Source: Actinoplanes sp. N902-109 (GTDB lineage Bacteria > Actinomycetota > Actinomycetes > Mycobacteriales > Micromonosporaceae). Taken from it: a stretch of 64,000 nt of DNA. The notes below the pieces were generated by a model. The model searched no databases. It saw nothing but the letters and a program-made list of their open reading frames with translations, and had not been told where the DNA came from. Below, piece after piece: positions 63,308 to 64,000 of this stretch; within the stretch, counting starts at the first letter, position 1; every line of letters starts with the position of its first letter. Location: NCBI RefSeq assembly GCF_000389965.1, contig NC_021191.1, positions 2,915,501 to 2,979,500 on the forward strand. Direction: 5' to 3'. The translations under genes were made by a program, and so were the position numbers.

Positions 63308-64000
63308 AGTGCACCCACCGGCGCTGCAGGCGGAACTGCACCGCGGTCAGGACCACGATGATCAGCAGGAGCAGCATCACGATGGCGGCCGCGTACCCCC
63401 GGTCGTTGGTCACGAAAGCCCGGTCGTAGAAGAGCTGGACGACCGTCTGCAACCGGGGGAAGGCGGGGTTGGCCCGCGCCGACGCGCCCGAGCCGGCGAT
63501 CACGAAGACCAGGTCGAACAGCTGCAGCGAGCCGATCACCGAGATCACCGACACGAAGAACGCGGTCGGTGACAGCAGCGGCACGGTGATCCGCAGGAAC
63601 TGCCGGACCGGGCCGGCGCCGTCGAGCGCGGCCGCCTCGTAGTACTCGGCCGGGATGGACTGCATGCCGGCCAGCAGGATGATCATGTTGTAGCCGATGC
63701 TGCTCCAGATGCCGATCACGACGAGCGCGTAGAGGGCGGTGCCGGGGTCGGCGATCCAGTTCGGCCCGTCCACCCCGACCAGCGACAGCAGGTAGTTGAT
63801 CAGCCCGTAGTCGCCGTTGTAGAGCCAGCGCCAGACCATCGCCACGGCGACCGGCATGGTCACGTACGGCAGGAAGAAGATCGTGCGGTAGACGCCCACG
63901 CCGCGCATCCTGCGGTTGAGCAGCGCCGCGAACACGATCGCGAGCGGGATGGAGAGCAGCCCGAGCGCTGTGTATGTGAACGTGTTGAGCAGTGCCCGGC
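63300..64000 (-). CDS. Carbohydrate ABC transporter permease (MalF type), N-terminus off window
   Basis: The frame is open to the window edge, giving at least 233 residues of a CUT1 MalF/AraP permease: ALLNTFTYTALGLLSIPLAI, YRTIFFLPYVTMPVAVAMVW, and the EAA loop EYYEAAALDGAGPVRQFLRI then TVPLLSPT. The stop lies inside the next permease gene. The substrate-binding protein and regulator are expected further right. Confidence 0.93.
   Translation of the reverse strand, partial: RALLNTFTYTALGLLSIPLAIVFAALLNRRMRGVGVYRTIFFLPYVTMPVAVAMVWRWLYNGDYGLINYLLSLVGVDGPNWIADPGTALYALVVIGIWSSIGYNMIILLAGMQSIPAEYYEAAALDGAGPVRQFLRITVPLLSPTAFFVSVISVIGSLQLFDLVFVIAGSGASARANPAFPRLQTVVQLFYDRAFVTNDRGYAAAIVMLLLLIIVVLTAVQFRLQRRWVHYA

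Noticed and set aside
1..64000. tRNA gene serving as attachment site for the AICE or the prophage
   Set aside because: I looked for T-loop (GTTCGA type) and acceptor-stem pairing near the integrases and found none; a covariance search would be needed to be sure.

Overview
The window is high-GC actinobacterial DNA. Gene content (actinomycete integrative and conjugative element genes, SAV_2336/VMAP-type conflict genes, Sec and Tat-exported glycoside hydrolases with CBM2 modules) fits a filamentous actinomycete, most likely Micromonosporaceae. This is inferred from family content, not from a marker gene. I saw no rRNA, tRNA or CRISPR array.

From 1 to about 8.6 kb lies an actinomycete integrative/conjugative element (AICE) module. 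A tightly coupled minus-strand operon encodes a zinc-ribbon protein, a small membrane protein, an unknown protein, the TraB/FtsK DNA translocase, a 43-aa ORF and a large serine recombinase that runs off the window. The opposite arm has two paralogous HTH regulators with a PLD-like domain, a Nudix hydrolase, a membrane protein, an HD hydrolase and an AlpA/Xis-like protein. From 9.2 to 16.7 kb there is an IS481 element inserted exactly at the stop codon of a large STAND-type NTPase, a small two-helix membrane protein sharing a repeated Gly/Ala motif with that NTPase, and a second serine recombinase. From 17 to 24 kb the DNA is decayed: a secreted small protein, frameshifted nitrilase and GlxA-type regulator, a dead IS5-type element, a truncated second TraB, and an AT-richer membrane/winged-helix gene. 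From 24 to 32.5 kb there are prophage and integrase relics (tyrosine integrase with an amber codon, excisionase, terminase fragments), another IS481, a nuclease-propeller fusion gene and repeat-rich relics.

From 32.8 to 40.7 kb an intact four-gene minus-strand operon encodes an alpha/beta hydrolase, a caspase-VMAP-C protein, a MoxR AAA+ ATPase and a 1332-aa SAV_2336-type protein. Inside the last I recognise a NaeI restriction-endonuclease-like domain in which all four catalytic residues are replaced. From 41 to 48 kb are relics: truncated phosphotransferase, broken integrase, a membrane gene flanked by 19-bp repeats, a frameshifted NTPase/repeat gene and a frameshifted DUF4365/helical-repeat gene. 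From 48.5 to 53.6 kb a two-gene operon couples an SF1 helicase carrying a C-terminal nuclease with a TIGR02391 protein bearing an RX4H (HEPN-like) motif. From 54.2 to 55.9 kb is another AICE remnant (zinc-finger gene, broken Nudix).

From 56.2 kb onward the DNA looks chromosomal: secreted CBM2-GH54 arabinofuranosidase, GH27-CBM2 galactosidase/arabinopyranosidase, a Tat-exported beta-propeller hydrolase, a DUF4874/DUF4832 protein and two sugar ABC permeases, consistent with use of arabinose/galactose-containing plant polysaccharide. Overall the first 55 kb read as a composite mobile defence island beside a polysaccharide-utilisation locus. The many single-base frameshifts may be true decay or, in part, sequencing error.
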